Assembly: GCA_016779205.1 (NCBI GenBank)
Contig: JADHOC010000006.1
Span: forward strand, 124,001 to 188,000
Source of the DNA: Planctomycetota bacterium
GTDB taxonomy: Bacteria; Planctomycetota; UBA1135; GCA-002686595
Reading direction: 5' to 3'
DNA length: 64,000 nucleotides
Shown here: positions 1 to 8,743 of the stretch, one piece after another
How positions within the stretch are numbered: the stretch's first letter is position 1
Layout of the letters: each line of letters opens with the position of its first letter
Translations under genes and position numbers: made by a program
Notes under the pieces: model-generated
The model's input: the letters and a program-made list of their open reading frames with translations, nothing else
Told to the model about the DNA's origin: nothing
Database searches by the model: none

Positions 1-1320
1 AACGGGGAGACCTTCGAGTTCATCAGCGACGTGATCGGGATCACGCCCCTGGGCCTCCCCATGGCGCCGGGCATGCTGGTGCCGCCGGACCACGACGAGT
101 ACGTCCTCGTGCGCGGGGACCAGCTGGTCCCCGACGAGAATGACGAGCTGGTGCTCCAGTTCACCGAGGAGCTGCGCGAGGTCACCTACCTCGACCGGGT
201 CCGCCTCGACGTGGTGGACCACCCCGCGGGCACGGCCATCTACCCCAACGAGCGCTTCAAGTTCCCGCCCTTCCCCGAGCCCCACACCCACGTGGTGGAG
301 CGCGTCGCCAAGGTGCGCAAGGCCACCGGGTCGGACGGCGCCGACTGGACCGCGGAGATCCGCGACCGGGACTCGGTCCACCCCGTGCCCTTCCAGCGCC
401 TCGCGGGCCAGTACCTCGGGCTCGCGGAGCCCCACTGGCTCGAGCTGGAGTTCGATCCTGCAGACGTCAAGGACGCCGAGCTCCTGCGCATGGTGGCCAC
501 CGGCTGGTTCTTCTGGAGCGACGCCAGCGCCAACGTGGCGTCCGCCGCGACGCCGGGGGTCGAGTTCATCCCGCCGGTGATCGAGGTCCCCGGCCCCGAC
601 GGCACCTGGGTCCCCGCCGGCCCGCCGGTGGGCTTCCCCGCGGGCAAGACCAAGACCATGGTCATCGACGTCTCCCAGATCCTGAACCGGGAGGACCCGC
701 GCATGCGCCTGGGCTCGACCCTGGAGCTCTACTGGGACTGCATCGAGCTCGCCACCTGCGACGACGACGCCGGGCTGATCACCTCATCTCTGGAGCCGAT
801 CGGCACGCGCCTGTGGTCCCGCGGGTTCTCCGAGGGCCAGGTCCCCGACCGGCAGGACCTCCCCCTCTTCTTCGACTGGGACAAGGTCGCCATGGAGCCG
901 CGCTGGGACCAGCACCCGGGGAACTACACCCGCTACGGGGCCGTGGGTCCGCTGCTCACGGAGGTCGACGACCAGTACGTGATCATGGGCTCGGGCGACG
1001 CGCTCACCCTGCGCTTCGACGCCTCCGAGCTGCCGCCGACCCCCGAAGGGCACGTGCGGGACTACCTGGTGTTCCTGGACGGCTGGGCCAAGGACCGGGA
1101 TCACAACACCTACGAGGCCCTCGAGGTCGAGCCGCTCCCGTTCCACGCCATGAGCGGGTACCCCTACCCCGACACCGAGTCCTTCCCCGACACGCCCGAG
1201 CACCGCGCCTGGCGGGCGGAGTGGAACACCCGCCCCGCACACCGTTGGGTGGTCCCCATGGCCCCGGCCCTCGAGACCGAGTGGGTGCACGCCATGGTCG
1301 AGGTCGGGGCCGACCGTTGA
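1..1320 (+). CDS. C-terminal part of a CRTAC1-like (FG-GAP/ASPIC-UnbV type) secreted protein, 5' truncated
   Basis: The reading frame is open from the first base, so the gene begins upstream of the window; 439 residues are visible. The text resembles the C-terminal tail of long FG-GAP/VCBS plus ASPIC/UnbV-domain proteins (CRTAC1-like), with segments such as EELREVTYLDRVRL, VDHPAGTAIYPNERF, YTRYGAVGPLL, DDQYVIMGSGDALTLRFD and DYLVFLDGWAKDRDHNT, which recur in that family from memory. No propeller repeats fall in the visible part. Such proteins are exported and their function is poorly defined. The stop codon overlaps the TTG start of the next gene (TTGA), suggesting co-translation with the SGNH hydrolase. 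The family assignment rests on recalled similarity and needs the upstream sequence. Confidence 0.6.
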   Translation, partial: NGETFEFISDVIGITPLGLPMAPGMLVPPDHDEYVLVRGDQLVPDENDELVLQFTEELREVTYLDRVRLDVVDHPAGTAIYPNERFKFPPFPEPHTHVVERVAKVRKATGSDGADWTAEIRDRDSVHPVPFQRLAGQYLGLAEPHWLELEFDPADVKDAELLRMVATGWFFWSDASANVASAATPGVEFIPPVIEVPGPDGTWVPAGPPVGFPAGKTKTMVIDVSQILNREDPRMRLGSTLELYWDCIELATCDDDAGLITSSLEPIGTRLWSRGFSEGQVPDRQDLPLFFDWDKVAMEPRWDQHPGNYTRYGAVGPLLTEVDDQYVIMGSGDALTLRFDASELPPTPEGHVRDYLVFLDGWAKDRDHNTYEALEVEPLPFHAMSGYPYPDTESFPDTPEHRAWRAEWNTRPAHRWVVPMAPALETEWVHAMVEVGADR

Positions 1321-2189
1321 GGCCGGCAGCTGCGGTCGCGGGCCTCCGCGCGCTGGCGGGGCCGGCTGCCCTCGCCGCGCTGCCCGCCCTCGCCGCCTGC
1401 AGCGCGGCCCCGCACTCCCACGACCGAGCGGTTCCGAGCTCGCCCGGCGAGGCGACAGCGGAGGACGCCCAGGCTCGCTCGGCGCACCGCTGGGACGTCC
1501 CCCCTCCGGGCCGCGTCCTCATGGTGGGCAACAGCTTCACCTTCTGGAACGGCGGCCTCTGGAGGCCGCTCGCCGCGGCCCTCGACAGCGAGGGTCGCGG
1601 GGTCACGGTGGAGCCCTGCGTCGAGGGCGGCGCCTCCCTGGAGACCCACTGGCATCGTGACGAGGTGCTCGACCGGATCGACGCCGGTGAGGCGGACGTC
1701 GTCGTCCTCCAGGGGGACATCCCCGAATCCACCCTGGCCTCGTTCGAGGAGCACGCAGGCAAGCTCATCGAGCTGGTCCGGGATGCGGGAGCCCGCCCGG
1801 TCCTCTTCATGACCTGGGACTACGAGCGGCTGGGGTGGCTGTCGCTGGAGGAGATCATCACAGCTCACCGAGGGGTGGCGCTCGGGCAGAACGTCCAGGT
1901 CGTGCCGGTCGGAGAGGCCTTCGGGATCGCACGCCGCGAGCGGCCCGACCTCGACCTGTACGCAGCCGACCGTGAGCACCCGAGCCAGGCCGGGAGCTTC
2001 CTCGCGCTCGTGATGCTCGCCATGAGCCTCGGCGCCGACGACGTCGAGTCCATCGTCCCGCCCCGGCGCTGGCGGCAGCTCGCGCCGCTGGACCTCGCGT
2101 ACCTGCGCGACCTCGGTCAGCGCGTCTGCGAGCAGGAGACCCGGCGCGTGCGCGAGCTCCACGGGAGCAAGGCCTTCTGTCCGAACTGA
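1317..2189 (+). CDS. SGNH/GDSL-family hydrolase lipoprotein
   Basis: This 290-residue protein has a signal sequence ending in a lipobox-like LPALAAC, with the lipid-accepting Cys at about residue 28. A GDSL-like block I is seen as VLMVGNSFTF (Ser at about 73), and the C-terminal block V as DREHPSQAG, whose Asp and His would complete the Ser/Asp/His triad. This pattern is typical of SGNH esterases and acetylesterases; the substrate cannot be read from sequence. I chose the TTG at 1317 because it overlaps the stop codon of the upstream gene and gives a complete lipoprotein signal. The open frame extends further upstream, but that part overlaps the previous gene and has shadow-like composition. 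It probably acts at the cell envelope. Confidence 0.75.
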   Translation: MRPAAAVAGLRALAGPAALAALPALAACSAAPHSHDRAVPSSPGEATAEDAQARSAHRWDVPPPGRVLMVGNSFTFWNGGLWRPLAAALDSEGRGVTVEPCVEGGASLETHWHRDEVLDRIDAGEADVVVLQGDIPESTLASFEEHAGKLIELVRDAGARPVLFMTWDYERLGWLSLEEIITAHRGVALGQNVQVVPVGEAFGIARRERPDLDLYAADREHPSQAGSFLALVMLAMSLGADDVESIVPPRRWRQLAPLDLAYLRDLGQRVCEQETRRVRELHGSKAFCPN

Positions 2190-2307
2190 ACCGGAGCGGC
2201 GCGGAGCAGGCAGCAGCTACGGGCCGCAGGGCGCGACCCGATGGCGAGAACCAGCGGGCGCTGATACGGTCGCTCCGCCCTCCCCCCCCTTCCCTCCTAC
2301 TTCGATC

Positions 2308-3597
2308 ATGCGCCGTCCCCTCTCCGTCCTCGCTCTCGCCGCCCTCACTGCCTCCGGAGCGTTCGCCCAGGGGGCCGACGACTGCGCCAACGCGCAGCCC
2401 ATCACCGGGCTCGGGCCGCACCCCTTCGACAACACGAGCGCGACCCCGACGCCGGGGCTGTCCGACTGCAACGGGCTGCCCGTGAGGAAGGACGTCTGGT
2501 TCCTCTGGACGGCGCCGAACAACGCCCGGGTGACCGTGGAGGTCTGCGGCCAGACCACCCTCGAGACCCGGGTGGCGATCTACGACGGCAACGACTGCAA
2601 CAACCTCGCGCAGCTGACCTGCTCGGCGATCGACTGCAACGCCGGATCGACGGTGCGGTTCCCGGCCATCGCAGGACAGGAGTACCTGATTCGCTTCGGG
2701 TCCCGTTCGGTGGGTTCCACGGGCACCGGGACCTTTACTCTCTCGGAGTACATCCCGGCCCTGAATCCGAACAACGGCCGCTACTACGAGGTCGTCTCCG
2801 AGAACCTCTCCTGGCCCCAGGCTCGCGACCGCGCCGCCAACCTCACGTGGCTCGGCCAGCCGGGCCGGCTCGCCATCCTCTCCAACCAGGCGGACCTCGA
2901 CTGGGTCGTCAACAACCTCTCCGTCGGGCGCCCCTGGATCGGACTCTTCCAGGACACGAGCCACCCCCAGTACTCCGAACCCGCCGGCGGCTGGGTCTGG
3001 CTGGACGGCACCGACGCCACGTTCACCAACTGGTTCCCGGGCGAGCCCAACGACAACGCGGCCAACGGCGGCGCCGAGGACTACGCGGAGATGTTCGGCA
3101 ACGGGCAGTGGAACGACGCCGAGGAGAACCACGCCAACACCACCCACTTCCTGGTGGAGTACGGAGGTGGAGGATTTGGCACGAACTACTGTGCTGCCAA
3201 CCCCAACTCCACGGGGGGCGCAAGCTCCATGGCCGCCGATGGATCCATCGAGGTGGCCGACAACGACTTCACGCTCAGCGCGAGCGGCCTGCCGAACAAC
3301 AGCTTCGGGTTCTTCATCACCTCCCGCACCCAGGGCTTCGCCGGCAACCCGGGCGGCTCCCAGGGGAACCTGTGCCTGGGGGGCTCCATCGGCCGCTTCC
3401 AGCAGCAGATCGTCAACAGCGGTTCGAGCGGCTCCTTCTCGATCCAGGCGGACCTGGGCACCTTCCCCGACCCGGCCCTCGGCACCGTGGGCGTGCTCCC
3501 CGGCGACACCTGGAACTTCCAGGCCTGGCACCGCGACGCGATCGGCGGCTCGACCACGTCCAACTTCACGGACGGGCTCGAGGTCACCTTCCAGTGA
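2308..3597 (+). CDS. Secreted C-type-lectin-domain protein (tandem copy 1)
   Basis: A 429-residue exported protein with a signal peptide ending near SGAFAQ (about residue 21). Residues 22-150 form a PPC-like beta domain that starts GADDCANAQPITG and contains several cysteines. Residues 155-285 are a C-type lectin domain with a WIGLFQD core, GEPNDN (EPN, the mannose-type calcium/sugar motif) and WNDAEE (WND). Residues 290-429 are a Gly/Asn-rich module starting NYCAANPNSTGG and ending NFTDGLEVTFQ, which looks like a recurring terminal module of exported proteins in this lineage. It likely binds carbohydrate outside the cell. The next gene encodes a homologue of identical length, so this is a tandem duplication. 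No clear Shine-Dalgarno sequence precedes the ATG. Confidence 0.8.
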   Translation: MRRPLSVLALAALTASGAFAQGADDCANAQPITGLGPHPFDNTSATPTPGLSDCNGLPVRKDVWFLWTAPNNARVTVEVCGQTTLETRVAIYDGNDCNNLAQLTCSAIDCNAGSTVRFPAIAGQEYLIRFGSRSVGSTGTGTFTLSEYIPALNPNNGRYYEVVSENLSWPQARDRAANLTWLGQPGRLAILSNQADLDWVVNNLSVGRPWIGLFQDTSHPQYSEPAGGWVWLDGTDATFTNWFPGEPNDNAANGGAEDYAEMFGNGQWNDAEENHANTTHFLVEYGGGGFGTNYCAANPNSTGGASSMAADGSIEVADNDFTLSASGLPNNSFGFFITSRTQGFAGNPGGSQGNLCLGGSIGRFQQQIVNSGSSGSFSIQADLGTFPDPALGTVGVLPGDTWNFQAWHRDAIGGSTTSNFTDGLEVTFQ

Positions 3598-3605
3598 AAT
3601 GGACT

Positions 3606-3632
3606 CGCCGCCAGTGGTTCACCCTGGCGGCG
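3606..3632 (+). terminator. Hairpin after first lectin gene
   Basis: A 9-bp perfect inverted repeat, CGCCGCCAG and CTGGCGGCG, with a 9-base loop starts nine bases after the stop codon at 3597. There is no T-tract, so it is a candidate factor-assisted terminator or mRNA 3'-end stabiliser. Confidence 0.5.
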
Positions 3633-3798
3633 GCAGCGCGGGCGAGGACGGGGAGCCAAACCCCGGAATCCGAGCCTGGATTCGGATCGGAACACCGATA
3701 AGGGTATGTACCAAGAGCTGCCCTTGCCGGTGATTGCGCGGCCCCACTGCGCCCCTGATCCCTGGGACCGGCTCGCTCGCTCTGCCACCCAGATCCAC

Positions 3799-5088
3799 AT
3801 GCTCCGAACGCTCTCTTTCCTCCTGATCGCCGCCTCCACGTTGCCCATCAGCTTCGGACAGGGCGCCGACGATTGCGCCAACGCCGAGGTGATCACGGGC
3901 CCGGGTCCCCACGCCTTCGACAACACCGCGGCGACCACCACACCCGGCCTCTCGGACTGCAACGGCAGCCCGGTCCACTCCGACGTCTGGTTCCGCTGGA
4001 CCGCTCCGAGCACCGCCAGGGTGACCGTCGAGGCCTGCGGGCTGACCAGCCTGGCGACCCGAGCGGCCGTCTACCAGGGCGCGGACTGCGGCAACCTGGT
4101 CCAGCTGACCTGCGCGGCCTCCTCCTGCCCCTCCCACACGGCCGTGCGATTCCAGGCCGCTGCCGGCGAGGAGTACCTCATCCGGTTCGGGTCCCAGACG
4201 GCGGGCGAGACCGGCACCGGTAGCTTCCAGCTCGAGCTGGCGATCCCGACGCTGAACCCGAACAACGGCAGCTACTACGAGATCTTCGAGGACCGCCGCT
4301 CCTGGACCGACGCCCGGGGCCGGGCCGAGGCCCTCCAGTGGATCGGGCGGGACGGTCACCTGGTGATCTTCAACGACCAGCGAGAGGTGGAGTGGGTCGC
4401 CCGGGAGTTCCCCGGAACCCGCCCCTGGATCGGGCTCTACCAGGACCCCTCCCACCCCGGCTACTCCGAGCCCGGTGGCGGCTGGGTGTGGGTGGACGGG
4501 AGCGAGCTCACCTACTCCAACTGGATCCCCGGGGAGCCCAACAACACGAGCCTCGCCGGCGCGCCGGAGGGGTTCGCCGAGATGCTTCCCGGAGGAGCCT
4601 GGAACGACGCGGAGGACGATCACTTCTTCACGACCCACTTCCTCGTGGAGTACTCCGGCGGGGATCTCGGATCCAACTTCTGCGTCGCAGCTCCGAACTC
4701 CACGGGTACCGTCGGCGCGATGAGCTCCCAGGGGTCGCTGGAGGTGGCCACCAATCTCTTCCAGCTGACCGCGTCCTCGCTCCCCCAGCACAGCTTCGGC
4801 GTCTTCCTCGCCTCCCAGAGTCCTGGCTTCACCGTCGCGCCCGGTGGGTCCCAGGGAAACCTCTGCCTGAGCACCAACCACGGCCGCTTCTCCCTGCAGG
4901 TGATGGCCAGCGGCCACTTCGGCACGTTCACGATCCTCACCGACACGACGGGATTCCCCACGACCGCCGGCGGGAGCGTCGCGGTGGTTCCGGGTGAGAC
5001 CTGGTACTTCCAGGCGTGGCACCGGGATCTTGTGGGCCGGACCGCCACCACCAACTTCACCGACGGGCTCGAGGTCACCTTCCAGTGA
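3799..5088 (+). CDS. Secreted C-type-lectin-domain protein (tandem copy 2)
   Basis: Paralogue of the preceding gene and exactly the same length (429 residues) when the ATG at 3799 is used; this start places a signal peptide (MLRTLSFLLIAASTLP) at the N-terminus, while the frame open back to 3706 adds 31 residues with no signal character. The domain order is the same: PPC-like beta domain (GADDCANAEVITG), C-type lectin domain with PWIGLYQD, GEPNN (EPN) and WNDAEDD (WND), then the terminal module from NFCVAAPNSTG to GLEVTFQ. The EPN and WND motifs suggest a calcium-dependent sugar-binding site is kept in both copies. The copies differ throughout, so the duplication is not recent. Ligand and surface location are unknown. 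Confidence 0.8.
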   Translation: MLRTLSFLLIAASTLPISFGQGADDCANAEVITGPGPHAFDNTAATTTPGLSDCNGSPVHSDVWFRWTAPSTARVTVEACGLTSLATRAAVYQGADCGNLVQLTCAASSCPSHTAVRFQAAAGEEYLIRFGSQTAGETGTGSFQLELAIPTLNPNNGSYYEIFEDRRSWTDARGRAEALQWIGRDGHLVIFNDQREVEWVAREFPGTRPWIGLYQDPSHPGYSEPGGGWVWVDGSELTYSNWIPGEPNNTSLAGAPEGFAEMLPGGAWNDAEDDHFFTTHFLVEYSGGDLGSNFCVAAPNSTGTVGAMSSQGSLEVATNLFQLTASSLPQHSFGVFLASQSPGFTVAPGGSQGNLCLSTNHGRFSLQVMASGHFGTFTILTDTTGFPTTAGGSVAVVPGETWYFQAWHRDLVGRTATTNFTDGLEVTFQ

Positions 5089-5274
5089 CCCGCCGCCGGC
5101 CGTCCACCGGACCGCCACCCCCAGGAATCCCCGCGGCCCCGGGCGCACTCACCGGGAGGATCCCTGACCGGGCGGCGGCGCGCCTTCGGAGCCGATGTTC
5201 AATCTGGCTACGATTCGCCCCACGCCCCGGCACACCTCGCACGGCCGGGCGTCCTTCCCTTCGCCAACGCGCCC

Positions 5275-6591
5275 ATGACTCGCTGCTCGCTCGCGCCGCT
5301 CGCCGTCGCCCTTGGCCTCCTGGCCGGCTCCTGTTCGTCCCCTCCGCCCTCCACCGCTCTCCTGTTCCAGGAGCGACTCGCCGCCTCGTCCCTGGCCCGT
5401 GGCGAGGCCATGGATGCCGTCGTCGAGCGGACCTCGATCCCCGGCGTCGTGGTGGGCACGATCACCCGCGACGGCGCGGAGGAGTTCCTGTCCCACGGGG
5501 TGCATGGCGTCGGCGACTCGACGCCCATGTCCCCCGACAGCATCTTCGAGATCCAGTCGATGACGAAGGCGGTCACCGCGACGGCGGCGCTGCAGCTCGT
5601 CGAGCAGGGGCGGATCGGGCTGGATGATCCGCTCGAGGAGGTCATGCCGGAGCTGCGCCAGATCCAGATCCTCGGGGAGGATGGGAGCAGGCGCCCTCCG
5701 GTCCGCCCCGTGACCCTCCGTGATCTGCTGCGGCACACGTCCGGCTTCGCCTACTTCTTCACGAGCCCGGCGATCCTCGCGGAGGTCCGCCTCAGCCCGA
5801 TCACGGGCATGCCCTTGCCGGACAAGCTCGAGGAGGGTGAGTACGACTGGGGGTTCGATGTCCAGCCTCGCCGGATCTTCGACGCGGGCGAGGCGTGGGT
5901 CTACGGCCGCGGCGTGGGCGTCGCGGCGAGGGTGGTGGAGCGCGTCTCGGGGGAGGACCTCGACACCTACTTCAAGGGGCACATCCTCGGCCCCCTCGGC
6001 CTCGACTCCACGGGCTACAACCTCGCCGAACCGCTCATGGATCGTCGGGTCACGGTGCACGCCAGGGTTCCGGGCACGGGCGTGCTCGTGCCCATGCCCG
6101 ACGTGCGGCCGATCCCCATGGAGCGCTTCTACGGAGGGGGCTCCCTGCTCAGCACTCCGCGGGACTACGCGCGCTTCCTGCGCTGCCTCCTCAACGGCGG
6201 GGAGCTCGACGGCGTGAGGATCCTCGGAGAGGAGATGGTGTCCCTGATGATGACGGACCAGCTCCCCGACGGAGTCCGCGTGACGATGCCCCCCGATCCA
6301 GGGCAGGAGCAGGAACGCGACCGTTCCTACCTCGAGGAGTACGACGACGGGTACAGCCTCTCCTGGGCCATCGAGGTGGGCGGCGAGGACGGCGCGCGCC
6401 CCGAGGGCGTCGGCTACTGGTCCGGGCTCTTCAACACCTACTACACGATCGACCCCGAGCGCGGCATCGCGGTCTTCAGCTTCAGCCAGCTACTGCCCTT
6501 CGATGACCCGGAGGCCTACGAGATCTACCGGAGCTACGAGGACATGGTCTACGGCGCGATCCTGGGGACCGGCGGCGGCTCCGCGGACTGA
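5275..6591 (+). CDS. Beta-lactamase-fold serine hydrolase lipoprotein
   Basis: A 438-residue protein of the serine beta-lactamase/class-C-like (Pfam Beta-lactamase) family. An N-terminal lipoprotein signal ends LLAGSC (Cys about 20). The SxxK nucleophile motif is SMTK (Ser 95, Lys 98), followed by the typical LLRHTSGF segment at about 151-158. The second-box tyrosine is probably Y210 in WVYGRGVG, where many homologues have YSN. A PYTG-like region near 331-340 (YGGGSLLSTPRDYARF) and the ending GYWSGLFNTYYTID fit the fold. Such proteins include esterases, D-aminopeptidases and penicillin-binding relatives; true beta-lactamase activity is not implied. It stands alone with 186 bp upstream and faces the convergent thioesterase gene 22 bp downstream. 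Confidence 0.85.
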   Translation: MTRCSLAPLAVALGLLAGSCSSPPPSTALLFQERLAASSLARGEAMDAVVERTSIPGVVVGTITRDGAEEFLSHGVHGVGDSTPMSPDSIFEIQSMTKAVTATAALQLVEQGRIGLDDPLEEVMPELRQIQILGEDGSRRPPVRPVTLRDLLRHTSGFAYFFTSPAILAEVRLSPITGMPLPDKLEEGEYDWGFDVQPRRIFDAGEAWVYGRGVGVAARVVERVSGEDLDTYFKGHILGPLGLDSTGYNLAEPLMDRRVTVHARVPGTGVLVPMPDVRPIPMERFYGGGSLLSTPRDYARFLRCLLNGGELDGVRILGEEMVSLMMTDQLPDGVRVTMPPDPGQEQERDRSYLEEYDDGYSLSWAIEVGGEDGARPEGVGYWSGLFNTYYTIDPERGIAVFSFSQLLPFDDPEAYEIYRSYEDMVYGAILGTGGGSAD

Positions 6592-6613
6592 GCCCCGCGG
6601 CCCGCGACGGTCC

Positions 6614-7033
6614 TCAGCCCTTCATGGCCTCGAGGGCGTCGCGGAGGTCCGCCGGGATCTCCGCCGACTCCATGGTGTCCGGGTCGTAGCACACCAGCGC
6701 GGCCTCGCCCTCGGCCCAGATCTCGCCCTCGGCCGAGCGGACGCGATAGGCCTGCCGGAAGGAGCGCGTGCCCACGTGGACGGTGGAGAGTTCCACGCGC
6801 ACGCTCTCCCCGCCCCGGCCCGGCGCCACGAAGCGCACGTTGGTCTGGGCCAGGAGGAACGGGAAGGCCCCGTCCACGAGGACCTCGGCGGCGCGGCTGA
6901 AGCCGTGCCGCGCCTCCTCGAACAGGGTCAGGTACACCGCGTTGTTCAGCACGCCCTGGCTGTCGTCGTCGGACCAGCGGGTGACGGTCTCGTGGACGAA
7001 CTGCGGGAACTCGGGGATCTCGGGGGCTTCCAT
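6614..7033 (-). CDS. Hotdog-fold acyl-CoA thioesterase (4HBT/YbgC-like)
   Basis: A 139-residue protein matching the 4-hydroxybenzoyl-CoA thioesterase family. The N-terminal active-site segment RWSDDDSQGVLNNAVYLTLF corresponds to the RxxDxDxxGHxNNxxYxxxF pattern, with Gln in place of the usual His after the second Asp block; the following helix FEEARHGF is also typical. The family hydrolyses acyl-CoA or acyl-ACP thioesters in the cytoplasm; the acyl group cannot be predicted. It lies 10 bp after the EamA transporter gene on the same strand and is probably co-transcribed with it. Confidence 0.8.
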   Translation of the reverse strand: MEAPEIPEFPQFVHETVTRWSDDDSQGVLNNAVYLTLFEEARHGFSRAAEVLVDGAFPFLLAQTNVRFVAPGRGGESVRVELSTVHVGTRSFRQAYRVRSAEGEIWAEGEAALVCYDPDTMESAEIPADLRDALEAMKG

Positions 7034-7043
7034 GGGGCCGAGT

Positions 7044-8000
7044 CTACGCCGCCGGCCGGGGCGCGGGGCGCTTCACCACGAGGGCCATGCCCGTGAACAG
7101 CCCGAGGGCCGCGAGGCCGAGCTCGGGGGTCGGCCGCTCCGCGAGCAGCGCCGCGGCGGCCACCGCCGTGATGATGGGCTGGGCGAACACGAAGAAGGCC
7201 GTGGTCGACGCCTCCACGCGGGCGAGGGCGTAGGAGTTGAGCGCGTAGGCGAGGATCGTCGGGAAGACGAGCACGTAGGCGAGGGACAGCCAGGCCCCCC
7301 GGGAGGCCGCCTCGGGGAGAAGCGACTCCCCCACGAAGAAGAGCGGCAGGAACGGAACCGAGAGGACGTAGATCCAGGCCACCAGGACCAGGGGCGGCAT
7401 GCGGCGCAGGAGCGGCTTGGAGAGCACCAGGTAGATGGCGTAGCACAGGGCGTTCCCCGCCATGAGCAGGTTGCCGAAGGCGTGCTCGGACGAGAGGTCG
7501 CCCCCGCTCGAGAAGAAGAGCGGCACCGCGCCGCCCAGCGCCACGGCCACGCCCAACACCCGGAGACCGCGGAGCGCCTCCTTCCCCAGGACCACCGCCA
7601 CCGCGTAGGTGAACACCGGGATGAGGCAGATGACGAGGCCCGCGTTCATGGGCGTGGAGCGCTGGAGCCCCTCCAGGAACAGGCCCTGGTTCAGGACGAT
7701 GCCGAGGACCGCGAAGCCGAGGAGCGTCGGGAGGTCCCGCCGCGACGGCAGGGCGCGCCGCCCGAACAGGGCGACCGCCATCGCCATCAGGACCACCGCC
7801 CCCACGCCGATGCGCCAGGTCGCCACGGCGAAGGGCGAGAAGCCCGTGGCCGCGTCCATGGCCAGCGCCCCGAAGACCGGGAAGAGCCCGAAGCAGAGTT
7901 GGACGGCCGCCAGGGCGAGGAGCCCCGCCCTCACGGAGGAGTCCGCGGTGGCGGACTCGGGGGCGATCTCGGCGCCGCTGGAACTGACGCTGCTGCCCAT
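7044..8000 (-). CDS. EamA/DMT-superfamily transporter
   Basis: A membrane protein of about 318 residues with ten hydrophobic helices arranged as two EamA repeats of five, as in the drug/metabolite transporter superfamily (RhaT/YdcZ/RarD relatives). Typical features are the first-helix motif FGLFPVFGALAM and the second-repeat GKEALRGLRVLGVAVALGG. I chose the ATG at 8000 (MGSSVSSSG); the longer frame to 8099 adds 33 residues without membrane character. It leaves a 128-bp divergent intergenic region before the NUDIX gene. The substrate, probably a small metabolite, is not predictable. Confidence 0.8.
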   Translation of the reverse strand: MGSSVSSSGAEIAPESATADSSVRAGLLALAAVQLCFGLFPVFGALAMDAATGFSPFAVATWRIGVGAVVLMAMAVALFGRRALPSRRDLPTLLGFAVLGIVLNQGLFLEGLQRSTPMNAGLVICLIPVFTYAVAVVLGKEALRGLRVLGVAVALGGAVPLFFSSGGDLSSEHAFGNLLMAGNALCYAIYLVLSKPLLRRMPPLVLVAWIYVLSVPFLPLFFVGESLLPEAASRGAWLSLAYVLVFPTILAYALNSYALARVEASTTAFFVFAQPIITAVAAAALLAERPTPELGLAALGLFTGMALVVKRPAPRPAA

Positions 8001-8128
8001 GGGGCGGAGAGAATAGGCCGCGTTCGTGCCGGCTCCCGCCCCCAACCCCCAGATCCGTCCGGAGATCCCCGCAGGTTCCCGGCGTTGCAGGCGGTGCAAT
8101 CGGGCGGATCGCGGACTAACGTGAGCCC

Positions 8129-8743
8129 ATGTCAGCCAGCGATGGAGCCGGCGGGAGCGCGATCCCTGACCCCAGGCCCTGGCCGCGCCACGGCGTCCGG
8201 AAGGGGACCGAGTACCGGATCTTCACCACCACCTTCGAGGACCTCGAGAACCCGAGGACCGGTCGGCGCATGGAGCGCGTGGTCGTGGACGCCCCCGACT
8301 GGGTCAACGTGGTCGCGCTCACCCCCGACCGCGAGGTGATCGTCGTGAAGCAACACCGCTTCGGCGTCAGCGCCCCGACCATCGAGATCCCAGGCGGGAT
8401 GATCGACCCCGGCGAGGACCCCCTCCGCGCCGCCATGCGAGAGCTCCGGGAGGAGACCGGGTATGAGGCCGACAGCTGGACCTCCATGGGCCACGTCGCG
8501 CCCAACCCGGCCTTCCTAAACAACCGCTGCCACCACTTCCTGGCCGAGGGCTGCACCCTCTCCGGCGCGCAGCTCCAGGACCCGGGCGAGGACATCCACG
8601 TCGGGACCATGTCCCTCGACCAGATGCGCGCCGCCATCCACGACGGCGCCGTGGACCACTCCCTCGTCCTCTCCGCCATGCTGCGGATCCTGGACCTACG
8701 CTCGCACTCCCTGGCCACAGGCGCCGAGGAGGACCCCCGGTGA
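8129..8743 (+). CDS. NUDIX hydrolase, ADP-ribose pyrophosphatase type
   Basis: A 204-residue protein with a complete Nudix box: G90-x5-E96-x7-R104-E105-L-x-E108-E109-x-G111, seen as GGMIDPGEDPLRAAMREL followed by REETGY. The N-terminal half has the ADP-ribose/nucleoside-diphosphate-sugar pyrophosphatase look (VVKQHRFGVSAPTIEIPGG). Enzymes of this class hydrolyse nucleoside diphosphates linked to another moiety, with Mg2+ bound by the box glutamates. The stop codon overlaps the GTG start of the next gene (GTGA), so the two are translationally coupled. The exact substrate is open. Confidence 0.88.
   Translation: MSASDGAGGSAIPDPRPWPRHGVRKGTEYRIFTTTFEDLENPRTGRRMERVVVDAPDWVNVVALTPDREVIVVKQHRFGVSAPTIEIPGGMIDPGEDPLRAAMRELREETGYEADSWTSMGHVAPNPAFLNNRCHHFLAEGCTLSGAQLQDPGEDIHVGTMSLDQMRAAIHDGAVDHSLVLSAMLRILDLRSHSLATGAEEDPR

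Noticed and set aside
5275..6591. Antibiotic-resistance beta-lactamase
   Set aside because: The second motif is YGRG rather than YxN and the overall text resembles the large esterase/peptidase-like branch; resistance is not supported.
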